Assembly: GCA_028749115.1 (NCBI GenBank)
Contig: JAQURD010000006.1
Span: 20,008-84,007 of the forward strand
Direction: 5' to 3'
DNA from: Acidobacteriota bacterium
GTDB taxonomy: Bacteria > Acidobacteriota > Aminicenantia > Aminicenantales > Saccharicenantaceae
DNA: 64,000 nucleotides
The position numbers and the translations under genes are program-made. A model generated the notes under the pieces. That model was not told the DNA's origin, searched no databases, and saw nothing but the letters and a program-made list of their open reading frames with translations. Of the stretch, positions 55,382 through 64,000 are shown piece by piece. Every line of letters begins with the position of its first letter. Position 1 is the first letter of the stretch.

Positions 55382-55999
55382 GTGGCTTATAACCTGATTG
55401 TCGCTTCTGACAGCCCGGCTTTAAAGAAAATCTGCCAGTCTGTTTTTCCCGAGGGGGCTTATCAACTCCACCTGGCCGGCAGTCTCGACGAACTGAATCA
55501 TTTTCTGGATAGCTTGACACCAGAAGCTATCATCCTCGAACAATCACTCCTCGATTCAACACAAAATGCTCTTAACCTTAATGACAAATTATCAACGGGT
55601 GGGAGAGTTCCTGTTTTTCTGGTGGCTGGAACGTTAGAACCACTATCCCGGGAATTTCTGCCGGCACTCAGGCCAGAGCAGGTTTTTTATAAGCCTTTTT
55701 ATTCTGAAAGCCTGGCCACGGCCATAAAAGAGACTATCGAAAAAAACAAGATACCAGATACTTTGCCGGAAGAGCTGCCTGAGATTCAACCTGGCCGCAA
55801 AAACTTAACCCAGTCCGGTCTGTCTCCGGACTTAAAACGCGAGGTTCGGCTGCTCGTTCAGGAAGAGATTCAGTTCGTAGAAAAAGAACTCGAGGAAAAA
55901 ATGCGGCAAAGCTTGCTGCCGGGAATAAAAGAGCTGACCACCCAGGATAACCAGAGTGCTGATACTTGTAGATTAAAAAATCAGGGGAGAAAAGGTTAG
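55382..55999 (+). CDS. Degenerate receiver-domain protein
   Basis: This protein of about 205 residues begins with a CheY-like fold (LIVASDSPALKKICQSVF...YQLHLAGSLDELNHFLDSL). The phosphoacceptor position has Glu instead of Asp (E53 in AIILEQSLL) and only one acidic residue stands at the first-strand site. The Lys-Pro of the receiver (FYKPF, about 104) is kept. The C-terminal part (140-205) is charged with coiled-coil character. GTG 55382 has GAGG upstream; a TTG at 55358 is a poorer start. It lies just before valS. Confidence 0.75.
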   Translation: MAYNLIVASDSPALKKICQSVFPEGAYQLHLAGSLDELNHFLDSLTPEAIILEQSLLDSTQNALNLNDKLSTGGRVPVFLVAGTLEPLSREFLPALRPEQVFYKPFYSESLATAIKETIEKNKIPDTLPEELPEIQPGRKNLTQSGLSPDLKREVRLLVQEEIQFVEKELEEKMRQSLLPGIKELTTQDNQSADTCRLKNQGRKG

Positions 56000-56000
56000 T

Positions 56001-58637
56001 ATGACGATAGAACAAAAGAAAGTGCTGGAAAAAGCCTATGACCCGAAACCGGTCGAAGCCAAGTGGTCAAAATTCTGGCTGGAGGAGAGGCTGTTTGAGG
56101 GCCAGGCCAAATCTGACAAACCGAAATATTCCATGGTTTTGCCGCCGCCAAATGTCACCGGCGTTCTTCACATGGGCCATGCTCTGTGCTTCACTCTGCC
56201 AGACATTATTGTCCGCTGGAAGAAGATGCAGGGCTATAACACTATGTGGCTGCCGGGAACTGATCATGCTTCGATAGCCGTTCATAATGTCATTGAGCAG
56301 AGCTTAAAAGAAAAAGGCCTCAGCCGGGATAAAGTTGGCCGTGAAGAATTTCTGCGCCTGGCCTGGGAATGGAAAGAAAAATATGGTGGGGTAATTACCG
56401 AACAGCTCAAGCGACTAGGCTGTTCTCTTGACTGGTCGCGAGAAAGATTTACTATGGATGAGGGCTTTTCCAGAGCAGTTAATTATGTTTTTGTCTCCCT
56501 TTACCGGGAAAGACTTATTTACCGTGATTATTACCTGGTTAATCGCTGCCCCCGTTGCCAGACTGTTCTTTCTGACATTGAAATTGAGCATCAGGAAGTT
56601 AAAGGCCACCTCTGGTATATTAGATATCCTCTGCCCGGCACAGACGAGGCCATTGTCGTCGCCACCACCAGGCCAGAGACTATGCTGGGCGATACAGCCG
56701 TGGCCGTTCACCCCGATGATGAGCGCTACAAAAAATTTCACGGAAAGAAAGTTCTGCTGCCACTTCAGAACCGGCTCATCCCGGTGATTACTGATGAGCA
56801 GGTTGAAAAAGATTTTGGTACAGGGGCGGTTAAAGTCACTCCAGCTCATGACCCGGTGGACTTTGAACTGGGTAAAAAACACAGCCTGGAGCAGATTATC
56901 GTCATCGATGGCCTCGGGCGGATGACTGAGGCAGCCGGGGAGGAATTTAAAGGCCTCGATCGCTTCGCCTGCCGGGAAAAGGTCATCAGCAAGCTTAAAG
57001 AACTTGGCTATCTGGTTAAGTTGGAGGACTACAGCCATGCGGTCGGGCATTGCTACCGCTGCAAGACCATTATCGAGCCTTATCTTTCCTGGCAATGGTT
57101 TGTCAAAATCGAACCGCTGGCTAAAGAAGCCATTAAAGCCGTTGAGGACGGGAGAATTGTCTTCATCCCCGAGAACTGGACCAAAACCTATTTCGACTGG
57201 ATGTATAAGATTCACGACTGGTGCATTTCGCGGCAGCTCTGGTGGGGACACCGTATCCCGGCTTATTACTGCCAGGATTGCCACCAGGTCATGGTAGCCA
57301 TGGAAAAACCTGCCGCCTGCGAGCGGTGTGGTGGAACGGTCGTTCAAGACGAGGATGTTCTTGACACCTGGTTTTCCTCCGCTCTGTGGCCTTTTGCCAC
57401 TCTTGGCTGGCCGGAGAAGACGGAGGACCTTAAAGTCTTCTATCCGACTGATTTAATGTCAACCGGATTTGATATCATTTTCTTTTGGGTGGCCAGGATG
57501 ATTATGATGGGCCTTAAATTTATGAAAGAAGTTCCATTTAAAGAAGTTTTCATCAATGGCCTGATCCGCGATCTAAAAAAAAGGAAGATGAGTAAGTCAG
57601 AGGGCAATATCATTGACCCACTGGAGATGATCGATAAATATGGGACAGATGCTCTGCGCTTCACTCTAGCTTCCCTGGCCGTCCCGGGGATGGATATTGC
57701 TTTATCCGAGGAAAGAATGGCCGGCTACCGGGCTTTTGCTAATAAAATCTGGAATGCTTCCCGTTTTGTCCTGATGAATTTAGGTGAAGAAAAAACCGGC
57801 TCTGACGACCAATCTCTTTCTCTGCCTAACCGCTGGATCCGGAGCCGCCTGACCAGGGTTATTAAGCAGTTAAATGATTCGCTAAAAAATTATAGATTTT
57901 ATGAAGCCGCTGAAACTATTTATCATTTTATTTGGCACGAATTCTGCGACTGGTATATTGAGTTTATTAAACCTGAACTCCGCCAGGGTAATAAAAATAC
58001 CAGGGCGGTGATGAAAGATGTTCTCGATAAAATTCTCAAGCTCCTCCATCCTTTTATGCCGTTTATCACCGAGGAAATCTGGCATCATCTGCCGGAGAGA
58101 GGCCTGTCGCTGCTGACTGAGAGCTGGCCCGAAGCCAGTAATCAATGGCTGGATGAGGAAGCCGAGGAGGCTATGAAATTCCTCCAGGATCTTATCTCTG
58201 AAATCCGCACCATCAGAGCTAAGAACCAACTGCCAGTTAAAGAGAAGGTCCACCTGTGGATAAGCGATCAAGGGGAAAGCCGGAGGCTAGCCGGGCCGCA
58301 TCAAGAGGCGATCAGACTGCTGGCTGGCGTGGATAAAATCGAATATGTGACTGAAATGCCGGCCAGTAAAAATCTCCTCAAAGGAGTAGCCAGCACGATT
58401 GAAATCGGATTGCAGCTGGCCAGGTCAGTTGACAGCCAGCCGGAAATGGAGCGGCTGCAGAAGGAACTTGCCCACCTGGAAGAAGATTTAGCTAAACTCC
58501 TTGCCCGCCTGGAGAACCCGGATTTCAGACAAAGAGCGCCTCAGGCAGTAGTTACTGAACATGAGCAGCGCCGGCAGGAACTCCAGCTCAAAAGAGAAAA
58601 ACTGCTCAAAAATTTATCTGAAATGAAAGAGCTATAA
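56001..58637 (+). CDS. valS: Valyl-tRNA synthetase
   Basis: This 878-residue class I synthetase charges tRNA-Val. It has PPPNVTGVLHMGHA (HIGH motif 57-60), the editing CP1 domain (ATTRPETMLGDTAVAVHP), KMSKS at about residue 529 (KRKMSKSEGNIIDP), the anticodon-binding domain and the C-terminal coiled-coil arm typical of ValRS. GGGGAGAAAAGG precedes the ATG. Confidence 0.97.
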   Translation: MTIEQKKVLEKAYDPKPVEAKWSKFWLEERLFEGQAKSDKPKYSMVLPPPNVTGVLHMGHALCFTLPDIIVRWKKMQGYNTMWLPGTDHASIAVHNVIEQSLKEKGLSRDKVGREEFLRLAWEWKEKYGGVITEQLKRLGCSLDWSRERFTMDEGFSRAVNYVFVSLYRERLIYRDYYLVNRCPRCQTVLSDIEIEHQEVKGHLWYIRYPLPGTDEAIVVATTRPETMLGDTAVAVHPDDERYKKFHGKKVLLPLQNRLIPVITDEQVEKDFGTGAVKVTPAHDPVDFELGKKHSLEQIIVIDGLGRMTEAAGEEFKGLDRFACREKVISKLKELGYLVKLEDYSHAVGHCYRCKTIIEPYLSWQWFVKIEPLAKEAIKAVEDGRIVFIPENWTKTYFDWMYKIHDWCISRQLWWGHRIPAYYCQDCHQVMVAMEKPAACERCGGTVVQDEDVLDTWFSSALWPFATLGWPEKTEDLKVFYPTDLMSTGFDIIFFWVARMIMMGLKFMKEVPFKEVFINGLIRDLKKRKMSKSEGNIIDPLEMIDKYGTDALRFTLASLAVPGMDIALSEERMAGYRAFANKIWNASRFVLMNLGEEKTGSDDQSLSLPNRWIRSRLTRVIKQLNDSLKNYRFYEAAETIYHFIWHEFCDWYIEFIKPELRQGNKNTRAVMKDVLDKILKLLHPFMPFITEEIWHHLPERGLSLLTESWPEASNQWLDEEAEEAMKFLQDLISEIRTIRAKNQLPVKEKVHLWISDQGESRRLAGPHQEAIRLLAGVDKIEYVTEMPASKNLLKGVASTIEIGLQLARSVDSQPEMERLQKELAHLEEDLAKLLARLENPDFRQRAPQAVVTEHEQRRQELQLKREKLLKNLSEMKEL

Positions 58638-58670
58638 CCTCCTTCTAACTAAACGGTTATAAAATAGACG

Positions 58671-59423
58671 ATGGATGAAATAAATTTTGGCGAGTTGTCC
58701 TTCAGGTTTGCCAGTTTGAATTCCACCATGGACTTTTGCCGGGTGTTGGCCGGGCTGGCGTTTCCTGAAGGGACGGCCGTCCTGGCTGACGAGCAAGCAG
58801 GTGGCCGCGGAACCAAAGGACGAAACTGGCATTCTCCGGCCAAAAAAGGGCTCTATGTTTCTTTTCTTCTCCGGCCATCTCTTGACCTTTTAAATCTTCT
58901 ACCCCTGGCTGCCGGGCTGGCCGCAGCTCAGGCCATTGATGAGTTAACCGGGCTGGCCATCAATTTAAAATGGCCCAACGACCTGATGTTTGAAGGAAAA
59001 AAAATAGGCGGAATCCTATGCGAAGGTGAGACATCTCAGTCAACCCGGCCTTATGTCATTGCCGGTTTCGGAATAAATCTTAGCCAGCACCCGGAAGATT
59101 TTCCACCGGGAATAGCCAGCCTGGCCAGCTCTCTTTATCTTATTAGCGGCCAGAACTATCAGCCGGAAGAATTATTCCCGCTCCTTGGTCAGCAATTGCA
59201 AATCTGGTATAATAAACTAAAAGAAGGGCAGATTAATCTAATTGTCGGCAGCTTTGAAGCGAGGCTTTTTTTCTCCCCGGGCCAGGTTTTAATTATTAAA
59301 GATCAGGAGGGTGAGGTCAGGGGCAAATTTACCGGTATCGGTCAGGATGGAAGTTTGATCCTGAGAACTGGCCAGGGAAATAAAAAATACTATGCTTCAG
59401 AAATAATTAAAGTAATTGGTTGA
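58671..59423 (+). CDS. birA: Biotin-[acetyl-CoA-carboxylase] ligase
   Basis: This 250-residue enzyme attaches biotin to carboxylase carrier domains. The biotinoyl-AMP loop GGRGTKGRNW (about 44-53) and LKWPNDLMFEGKKIGGILCEG are diagnostic; a small C-terminal SH3-like domain follows. It has no N-terminal helix-turn-helix, so it is a monofunctional ligase without repressor role. A TAAAAT sequence ends 5 nt before the ATG, but no good -35 is visible. Confidence 0.93.
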   Translation: MDEINFGELSFRFASLNSTMDFCRVLAGLAFPEGTAVLADEQAGGRGTKGRNWHSPAKKGLYVSFLLRPSLDLLNLLPLAAGLAAAQAIDELTGLAINLKWPNDLMFEGKKIGGILCEGETSQSTRPYVIAGFGINLSQHPEDFPPGIASLASSLYLISGQNYQPEELFPLLGQQLQIWYNKLKEGQINLIVGSFEARLFFSPGQVLIIKDQEGEVRGKFTGIGQDGSLILRTGQGNKKYYASEIIKVIG

Positions 59424-59444
59424 GATAATTACCAGGAGATAAAG

Positions 59445-60224
59445 ATGATCATGGTTATTGATATTGGCAATACAACCATTGCCCTTGGTGTCTTCCAGGG
59501 CAAAAAACTTCTGGCCAGCTGGAAAATTAAAAGTGACCGCGAAAAGACGGCTGATGAATATGGCCTGATTCTCTGCAGTTTACTAAGTCATGAAGAGCTG
59601 GCCTGTCAAAAAATTAACGGAGCTATTATCTCTTCCGTCGTGCCGCCCCTGACACCCGTTATTCAGCAGGCCTTTGAGAGATACTTTGCAGTCAAGCCGC
59701 TGGTGGTTGGGCCCGGCTTGAAGACCGGCATGCCGATTATTTATGAAAATCCGTCTGAAGTTGGTTCAGACCGGATTGTCGCTGCTTGTGCCGCTTATGA
59801 AAAATACGGCGGTCCCTGTCTGGTTGTCGATTTTGGAACTGCTACTACCTTTGATGCCATTTCATCTACCGGCGAATATCTGGGCGGATCGATTGCTCCA
59901 GGGATTCAGATTTCGGCTGAAGCTCTTTATCTCCGCACAGCCCGCCTGCCAAGGATAGAAATCAAAAAGCCCAAAGCAGCCATTGGCAGGAATACTGTTT
60001 CCAGCATGCAGTCAGGCCTCTATTTCGGTTATATCGGACTGGTCAATCAGATTATTGCCGAGATGTCAGCTGAGTTGCAGTCAACACCTGTGGTTATTGC
60101 CACCGGGGGGCAGGCTGATTTAATTGCTCCGGAAATTAAAGTTATAAATCACCTCGAGCCCAACCTGATGCTGGAAGGCCTCAGACTGCTCTATGAAAAA
60201 AACCGGCCGCCGGAGAAAAAATGA
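59445..60224 (+). CDS. coaX: Type III pantothenate kinase
   Basis: CoaX phosphorylates pantothenate, the first step to coenzyme A. The 259-residue protein of the ASKHA fold shows VIDIGNTT (phosphate 1), VGPGLKTGMPI, VGSDRI, CLVVDFGTATTFD (phosphate 2) and ATGGQADLI (adenosine). AGGAG lies upstream of ATG 59445. It follows birA by 21 bp and overlaps the next gene by 4 bp. Confidence 0.95.
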   Translation: MIMVIDIGNTTIALGVFQGKKLLASWKIKSDREKTADEYGLILCSLLSHEELACQKINGAIISSVVPPLTPVIQQAFERYFAVKPLVVGPGLKTGMPIIYENPSEVGSDRIVAACAAYEKYGGPCLVVDFGTATTFDAISSTGEYLGGSIAPGIQISAEALYLRTARLPRIEIKKPKAAIGRNTVSSMQSGLYFGYIGLVNQIIAEMSAELQSTPVVIATGGQADLIAPEIKVINHLEPNLMLEGLRLLYEKNRPPEKK

Positions 60225-60859
60225 ATCAGAATGAAACTGCACGACAGGATTATTACCAGCAGATAGTCCGCTGCTTTCTGGAGCACCAGGCGACTATGTT
60301 CTTTCTCCCACCATCTGATCTTTCCCTGATTTCAGATTGGGAAAAGCTGGGGATTCCCCTTGAACCCATTCTCGAGGGAATCGAGCAGACTTTTTCGAGG
60401 CAGCTCAAAAGAAAGAAAAAAAGAAATATCTATTCACTGGCTCAGTGTGAAAAAGAAGTTCTAAAAGCCTATGCCAGTCACCAGGAAAGGCTTGTTGGCC
60501 AGGCAGCACCCAGAATTGAACCGGGCCAGAAGATAATAAAAGCCAGGGTAGAAATAGATGCTTTTCTCAAACACCTTCTGCCTGAATTTGAGAACTTAAG
60601 GGAAATATTCACAGAGGCTTTAGAACTTCTGTCCAGCCCGGTGGTGGACGCCAACCAGCTCGAAAAACTGGATGAAGAAATTGACCGGCGGATCTGGAGT
60701 TTATCTCCAGAAGAGGAGAAACAGGACTGCTGGCAGGAGGTAAAAAAGGAATTTCCAGGCAAGCCGGCGGCTCTACTGACTGAAATTCAGCAAACCAGAC
60801 TGATTAAGGCCAGAAGGCTGACCCATAAAATTCCTTATGTCTCTCTTTTTTATTATTGA
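60221..60859 (+). CDS. Hypothetical protein, helical
   Basis: This 212-residue protein of unknown family is coupled to coaX by an ATGA overlap. The first 70 residues (FFLPPSDLSLISDWEKLGIPLEPILEGIEQTF) look like a compact helical, perhaps DnaD/winged-helix-like, region. A highly basic stretch (RQLKRKKKRN) follows. The remainder is helical and charged. No catalytic motif is seen. Codon use matches its neighbours. Confidence 0.75.
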   Translation: MNQNETARQDYYQQIVRCFLEHQATMFFLPPSDLSLISDWEKLGIPLEPILEGIEQTFSRQLKRKKKRNIYSLAQCEKEVLKAYASHQERLVGQAAPRIEPGQKIIKARVEIDAFLKHLLPEFENLREIFTEALELLSSPVVDANQLEKLDEEIDRRIWSLSPEEEKQDCWQEVKKEFPGKPAALLTEIQQTRLIKARRLTHKIPYVSLFYY

Positions 60860-60917
60860 TACCCGCTAACGATAAAGACTGACAAATATTAATAAATAGA
60901 AAATTGGAAGAAAAACA

Positions 60918-62981
60918 ATGGAAAAGGAAATAATTGAATATTTAGAAAAGAACAAAAAACCGGTCAGTTTAATAAAACTGGCCAGAGACCTTAACTTGAA
61001 TAAAGCAGAAAAGAGAAAATTAAAGGGGCTGCTTGGCTACCTGGACAAAAAAGGACTGCTCAAACTAAAAGGAGATAAGGTTCTGCCTCTTCCCCGGCAA
61101 AAAATCATCAGAGGAATTATCTCTTTAAACAAGCGCGGGTTTGCTTTTGTTACCCCGGAGACAGCCGAAAGCGGCTCTGCCGATATCTTTATTCCGCCCG
61201 GTCAGACAGCCGGAGCCTTGACCGGCGATTTAGTTGAGATTATCGCTAAAGAAGAAGGGCAGAAAGGCAAAACAGAAGGCCGGGTAACGAGAATTTTAAA
61301 ACGGGGGAGGAGCTCACTTTTCGGTCTTTATCTGGAAATTAATTATCAGCCTTTTGCCCTTCCTCTGGATACTACTCATGCTGAACCGTTCTTGCTTAAG
61401 CTCAAGAACCGTCAGAGGCCGAGGCCAGGTCAGATAATAGAAATTGACCGTGCCTCTTTAGAAGTTAAAAGAATACTTGGTTTTCAGGACGAACCAGGAG
61501 TAGATCTGAAAGTTGTTATCAACCAGTATAATTTAATAGACAGTTTTGGACAGGAGGCCCTGGCCGAAGCGGCTTCTCTCCCCGCTGAACCACTGCCAGC
61601 AGATTTTTCCGGCCGGATAGATTATAGAAACTGGGCAGCAATTACCATAGACGGGGAAAAGGCTCAGGATTTTGATGATGCTCTGAGCATCAAGAAGCTA
61701 CCCAATGGTCATTATCTTCTCGGAGTCCACATTGCCGATGTTTCACATTATGTGAGATCAGGCTCACCTCTTGACCGGGAAGCCTTCCTCCGCGGGACGA
61801 GTACTTACTTCTCAGACCTGACCCTGCCCATGCTGCCGGAAAAATTATCTAATGATTTGTGCAGTTTGAGGCCCAGAGTTCCACGGCTGTCGGTCTCGGC
61901 CGTGATGGAAATAGATGAAAAGGGCAATATTCTTCAGAGTAATTTTCACCCTTCGATTATTCAGACGTCAGAAAGAATGACCTATACCTCAGTTTTCAAA
62001 ATCTTTCAGGGAGATCCAGAGGAACGCCACCGTTATAGCTATCTCCTGAATGACCTTTTCCTCATGAGGCATCTTGCTCAGGTTCTTAAAGCCAGACGCC
62101 TCAAGCAGGGCAGCCTGGATTTTGATTTGCTGGAACCGGAGCTGGTTTATCGCGAAGGCCTGTTAACTGCCGTTGTTCCTTCCGAACGGAATGAGGCCCA
62201 TTGCTTAATTGAAGAATTTATGCTGGCGGCTAATGTCGCTGTCGCCACTTATCTAACTGAACTCAATTATGGCTGCCTTTACCGTGTTCACCCTGCTCCA
62301 ACCAGAGCTGACATCGATAAATTAAAGAACTTGCTGTTTCACTTTGGCCTGGAATTACCCCGGGCCAGCCAGATTAAATCTGCTGACCTGCAAAAACTTA
62401 TCGAGAGCTTTAGAGGAAAGCCAGAAGAAAAATTTATTACCATTCAGGTGTTAAGATCCATGCGGCTGGCGGTTTATTCCGATGAAAATTGTGGCCATTT
62501 TGGCCTGGCCCAGCCAGTATATACTCATTTTACCTCACCAATTCGTCGCTATCCCGACCTGGTAGTTCACCGCCTGTTAAAACGAGCTCTGGCCAGAAGA
62601 AAGCCCAGGCCGCTTCCCCTGGGTGATATTGCCCTGCACAGCTCCCAGCGGGAACGGCTGGCCGATGAGGCTGAAAGATCCCTGATCCAGTGGAGAATAC
62701 TGCGCCTGCTCAAGGATAAATTGGGCGAAGAATTTTCAGGGATAATTACAGATATTAACCGGGTAGGGCTGGTGGTAGAACTCGATGATTATTTCACAGA
62801 CGGAATGATACCTTACTCTGCCCTGGGCGGTGATTATTTCTCGAAAAGAGACGAAAAGACTCTACGCGGCCGGAAAAGCGGAGTGACCTTTTCACTCGGA
62901 GAAAAAGTCAGAGTCAAGATGGTTAGCTGTAACCCAATTTTAAAAAAGGTTGAGTTTGTTCTGGCTGACAAAATTGATTAA
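60918..62981 (+). CDS. rnr: Ribonuclease R
   Basis: This is a 3'-5' exoribonuclease of the RNB family, 687 residues. An N-terminal winged-helix-like region (1-60), a cold-shock domain (RGFAFVTPE near 73) and the RNB domain follow, with the metal-binding IDGEKAQDFDDALSI (D251, D253, D254) and FTSPIRRYPDLVVHR. A C-terminal S1 domain (FSGIITDINRVGLVVELDDYFTDGMI) completes it. GGAAG precedes the ATG. Confidence 0.95.
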   Translation: MEKEIIEYLEKNKKPVSLIKLARDLNLNKAEKRKLKGLLGYLDKKGLLKLKGDKVLPLPRQKIIRGIISLNKRGFAFVTPETAESGSADIFIPPGQTAGALTGDLVEIIAKEEGQKGKTEGRVTRILKRGRSSLFGLYLEINYQPFALPLDTTHAEPFLLKLKNRQRPRPGQIIEIDRASLEVKRILGFQDEPGVDLKVVINQYNLIDSFGQEALAEAASLPAEPLPADFSGRIDYRNWAAITIDGEKAQDFDDALSIKKLPNGHYLLGVHIADVSHYVRSGSPLDREAFLRGTSTYFSDLTLPMLPEKLSNDLCSLRPRVPRLSVSAVMEIDEKGNILQSNFHPSIIQTSERMTYTSVFKIFQGDPEERHRYSYLLNDLFLMRHLAQVLKARRLKQGSLDFDLLEPELVYREGLLTAVVPSERNEAHCLIEEFMLAANVAVATYLTELNYGCLYRVHPAPTRADIDKLKNLLFHFGLELPRASQIKSADLQKLIESFRGKPEEKFITIQVLRSMRLAVYSDENCGHFGLAQPVYTHFTSPIRRYPDLVVHRLLKRALARRKPRPLPLGDIALHSSQRERLADEAERSLIQWRILRLLKDKLGEEFSGIITDINRVGLVVELDDYFTDGMIPYSALGGDYFSKRDEKTLRGRKSGVTFSLGEKVRVKMVSCNPILKKVEFVLADKID

Positions 62982-63002
62982 AGGGTAAAAAGAGAGTAAG
63001 AA

Positions 63003-64000
63003 ATGAACGCAGTTGAGACTGTTTTTTATGTTCTGGCCAGAAAAGAGTGGCCAGCCGACCCCAGCACAGAGCACTACCAGGGCTGGATCATTAGTGGCCG
63101 GAGTGAGTTTCAGGCCAGGATAGAAACTACCGGCCCGCCTTCTGAAAAATTCAATCACCTGTATCTAAAAGTCACAGCCCGGCTGCCGGTTGAGGTAAAA
63201 TGGGGGGACAGGCTTCAAATTAAACTGCCAGGTTCTGATCTGCCGGTCAGGCTGAAAGTGGTCTATCCCCGGGCAATTCAGATAAAAAAAATCAAAAAAG
63301 AAGAAAGGCTTATAACCTGGCTGGATAGATACGCTGGCAGTGAGGCAAGTATGCTTCTCGCTCTGACAGAAGATGAAGGTATCAAAGGGCTGCGGCAGCC
63401 CGAGATAGAAGCTTTTTGCCGGCTGCCTTCTGCCAGGCTCAGCCAGCTAGCCATAGATCTGGAAAAAGAAAGCCAGCTCTTCATTCTTGAATTCTCCCCT
63501 CTTTTCCTGTTGAATAGAAAAAGCTTTGACTTTCTAACCGGGAAAATAAAGAACTTCGTTGAAGACTACCAGCAACGAAGGCCAGGTGAAACCGGTGTGT
63601 CAATAAAAAAGATCAAAGAAAGATTCAGGCTGCCCAAGCCAGTGCTACTTCTGGCTCTAAACCGCCTCTTGAAAGACGAGCAGCTTGAGATGAGGGGGGA
63701 ACAGGTTTATCTTCATGGATTTGAAATCAGCCTGTCAAGAGAAGAAGACGGGATTATGATCGCTATTGAGAAGATGCTGCTCGAACAGAAGTTCTCAGCT
63801 ACCTCTCTCCAGGACCTGGCCAGAAAATTCAAAATTCATTTGAGCCGTCTCGAGACGATGATTGATCTCCTTCTTCAGAAAAGGAAAATAGTCCAGAGCC
63901 GCGAAGGTTTTATCCTTCACGCCAGCTGGCTAGAAGAAATAAAAGAAGAACTGGCCAAAAGGAAAAGGCAAGGGCGGAAGGAGTTAACTGTTGGCGAGTT
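63003..64000 (+). CDS. SelB-like winged-helix protein without GTPase domain (partial)
   Basis: The frame opens at ATG 63003 and is still open at the window edge, giving 332 codons. Residues 1-100 look like a beta-barrel segment (LYLKVTARLPVEVKWGDRLQIKLPG). From about 190 on the sequence resembles the tandem winged helices of selenocysteine elongation factor SelB: RFRLPKPVLLLALNRLLKDEQL...VYLHGFEISLSREED, TSLQDLARKFKIHLSRLETMIDLLLQKRKIV, and GRKELTVGEL at the edge. The upstream GTP-binding domains of SelB are absent, since rnr lies immediately before. It may be a split SelB or a separate RNA-binding protein. Confidence 0.65.
   Translation, partial: MNAVETVFYVLARKEWPADPSTEHYQGWIISGRSEFQARIETTGPPSEKFNHLYLKVTARLPVEVKWGDRLQIKLPGSDLPVRLKVVYPRAIQIKKIKKEERLITWLDRYAGSEASMLLALTEDEGIKGLRQPEIEAFCRLPSARLSQLAIDLEKESQLFILEFSPLFLLNRKSFDFLTGKIKNFVEDYQQRRPGETGVSIKKIKERFRLPKPVLLLALNRLLKDEQLEMRGEQVYLHGFEISLSREEDGIMIAIEKMLLEQKFSATSLQDLARKFKIHLSRLETMIDLLLQKRKIVQSREGFILHASWLEEIKEELAKRKRQGRKELTVGE

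Overview
The window is a bacterial chromosome segment of moderate GC content, densely packed with short operons. The host looks like a Gram-negative-type anaerobe. It has several lipoprotein signal sequences, a murA/murB pair, a soluble NAD-linked [NiFe] hydrogenase, B12-dependent methionine synthesis, HtpX/LemA, and secreted 6-bladed beta-propeller proteins. The eukaryote-like long citrate synthase, the beta-propellers and the split MetH fit an Acidobacteriota/Aminicenantes-like lineage. That placement is inference from gene content; there is no rRNA here to confirm it.

Layout. 1-1400: decayed genes (a histidine kinase tail and a hydrogenase diaphorase-type subunit tail) beside an intact HycI-type maturation protease. 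1.7-3.5 kb: tRNA-Asp, HtpX-like protease, LemA. 3.6-8.2 kb: citrate synthase with a clear promoter and terminator, then murA-HIT-NYN-DUF2520. 8.2-14 kb: murB, a secreted TPR protein, ligA, and a DUF4388-DnaJ-TPR protein. 14.1-17.1 kb: a two-gene glutamine-dependent NAD synthetase, rsmI and hsp20. 17.2-21.9 kb (minus strand): one operon rplU-rpmA-obgE-nadD-rsfS-rlmH-dksA/traR-comF. 21.9-26.5 kb: a 1541-residue acyl-CoA-synthetase/GNAT fusion. 26.7-28.7 kb: tRNA-Val, a receiver-PAS-HD-GYP protein, tRNA-Glu and tRNA-Lys. 28.7-31.2 kb: gatC-gatA-lipoprotein. 31.3-37.4 kb: group 3d-like hydrogenase operon hoxEF-hoxU-hoxY-hoxH-hoxW-hypB-hypA. 38-42.6 kb: metF-metH plus a stand-alone MetH reactivation protein. 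42.6-50.1 kb: an accessory stretch with insertion-sequence remnants, broken genes, SppA, a small holin-like membrane protein, PhzF and beta-propellers. 50.2-64 kb: guaA, dnaE, a pseudo-receiver, valS, birA, coaX, an unknown gene, rnr, and the start of a SelB-like winged-helix gene cut by the window edge.

Functional themes: NAD synthesis (nadD, two-subunit NadE) and NAD-linked H2 metabolism (Hox); one-carbon and methionine metabolism (metF, metH, reactivation protein); ribosome assembly and translation (rplU/rpmA/obgE/rsfS/rlmH/rsmI, gatCA, valS, four tRNAs); cell-wall precursor synthesis (murA, murB).

The most unusual observations are: canonical promoters placed so that transcription should begin at the start codon (murA, guaA, gatC); a hydrogenase protease with no canonical start codon for its active-site half; a NuoE-like domain that has lost its cluster ligands; a SelB-like protein without GTPase; a giant ligase-acetyltransferase fusion; and an IS-end-like sequence that supplies the 5' region of an unrelated membrane-protein gene.
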